Origin: Pseudomonadota bacterium
Lineage (GTDB): Bacteria > Pseudomonadota > Gammaproteobacteria > Steroidobacterales > Steroidobacteraceae
Direction of reading: 5' to 3'
DNA: 30,792 bases
Assembly: GCA_023423935.1 (NCBI GenBank)
Contig: JAFAEQ010000007.1
Coordinates: forward strand, 1-30,792
This document shows positions 30,681 to 30,792 of the stretch, piece after piece (the stretch's first letter is position 1; each line of letters starts with the position of its first letter). The translations under genes and the position numbers were made by a program. The notes under the pieces are model-generated. The model did no database searches. It was not told the DNA's origin and saw only the letters and a list, made by a program, of their open reading frames with translations.

Positions 30681-30792
30681 CATTAAGCAGAAGCGCGGAG
30701 CGCAGATGAGCGGAAGGGGCTGAAATAGAAAGGAAAGCAGGCTGGCCAGGATTGATAGGATGTTTGTTACCACACATCGACCCAATCAATCG

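Noticed and set aside
30480..30785. 101-codon minus-strand frame
   Set aside because: Made of repeat-derived text from the REP-like units (EVGPTAQ repeats); not a gene.

Overview
The window is high-GC bacterial chromosome with dense coding on both strands. The gene set suggests a Gammaproteobacterium of the Steroidobacteraceae / Nevskiales / Xanthomonadales type: YecA/UPF0149 proteins with SEC-C tails, a SoxR without SoxS, an S9 peptidase, a secreted amidohydrolase, and abundant REP-like hairpins. That placement is an inference; no rRNA or tRNA gene is present to test it.

Layout. 1-4100: a small secreted DUF6438 protein, then the 3' remnant of an error-prone polymerase gene (dnaE2) fused head to head with an N-terminally truncated S9 peptidase. 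4366-6830: a MocR-type regulator divergent from an EamA exporter, with a tandem operator-like repeat between them. 6931-11517: a P2A Ca2+-type ATPase convergent with a tightly packed three-gene operon of two DUF1538 membrane proteins and a PII-like protein. 11781-13833: an ABM-domain protein, a LysR regulator and a divergent RidA-family protein. 14075-16274: hypothetical proteins and a secreted amidohydrolase. 16278-16850: a gene-poor scar holding one copy of a dispersed 64-bp repeat, a fragment that looks like the N-terminus of an integron integrase, and several REP-like hairpins. 16864-18138: a secreted low-complexity protein paired with a predicted outer-membrane barrel. 18446-19556: soxR divergent from a hemerythrin gene through a SoxR-type promoter. 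19883-22990: a secreted hypothetical protein and a large lipoprotein. 23144-30481: two direct copies of a ~760-bp unit carrying a UPF0149/SEC-C gene, flanking a DUF4396 membrane protein, a MacAB/Lol-like ABC export operon, the inverted partner of the dispersed repeat and a secreted NAD(P)-binding protein. The window ends in REP-like sequence.

How parts work together. The clearest regulatory circuit is SoxR controlling hemerythrin: a TTGACT / 19-bp spacer / TAGGGT promoter with a dyad in the spacer lies directly upstream of the hemerythrin gene. The clearest poorly described system is the DUF1538-DUF1538-PII operon. Its two membrane proteins share motifs and look like the two halves of one transporter, translationally coupled and followed 6 bp later by a PII-like protein that would be the natural allosteric partner. 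The ABC trio overlaps gene to gene and should make one efflux or lipoprotein-release machine. The dnaE2/S9 junction, the integrase fragment, the inverted dispersed repeats and the duplicated SEC-C unit show that the region has been rearranged repeatedly.
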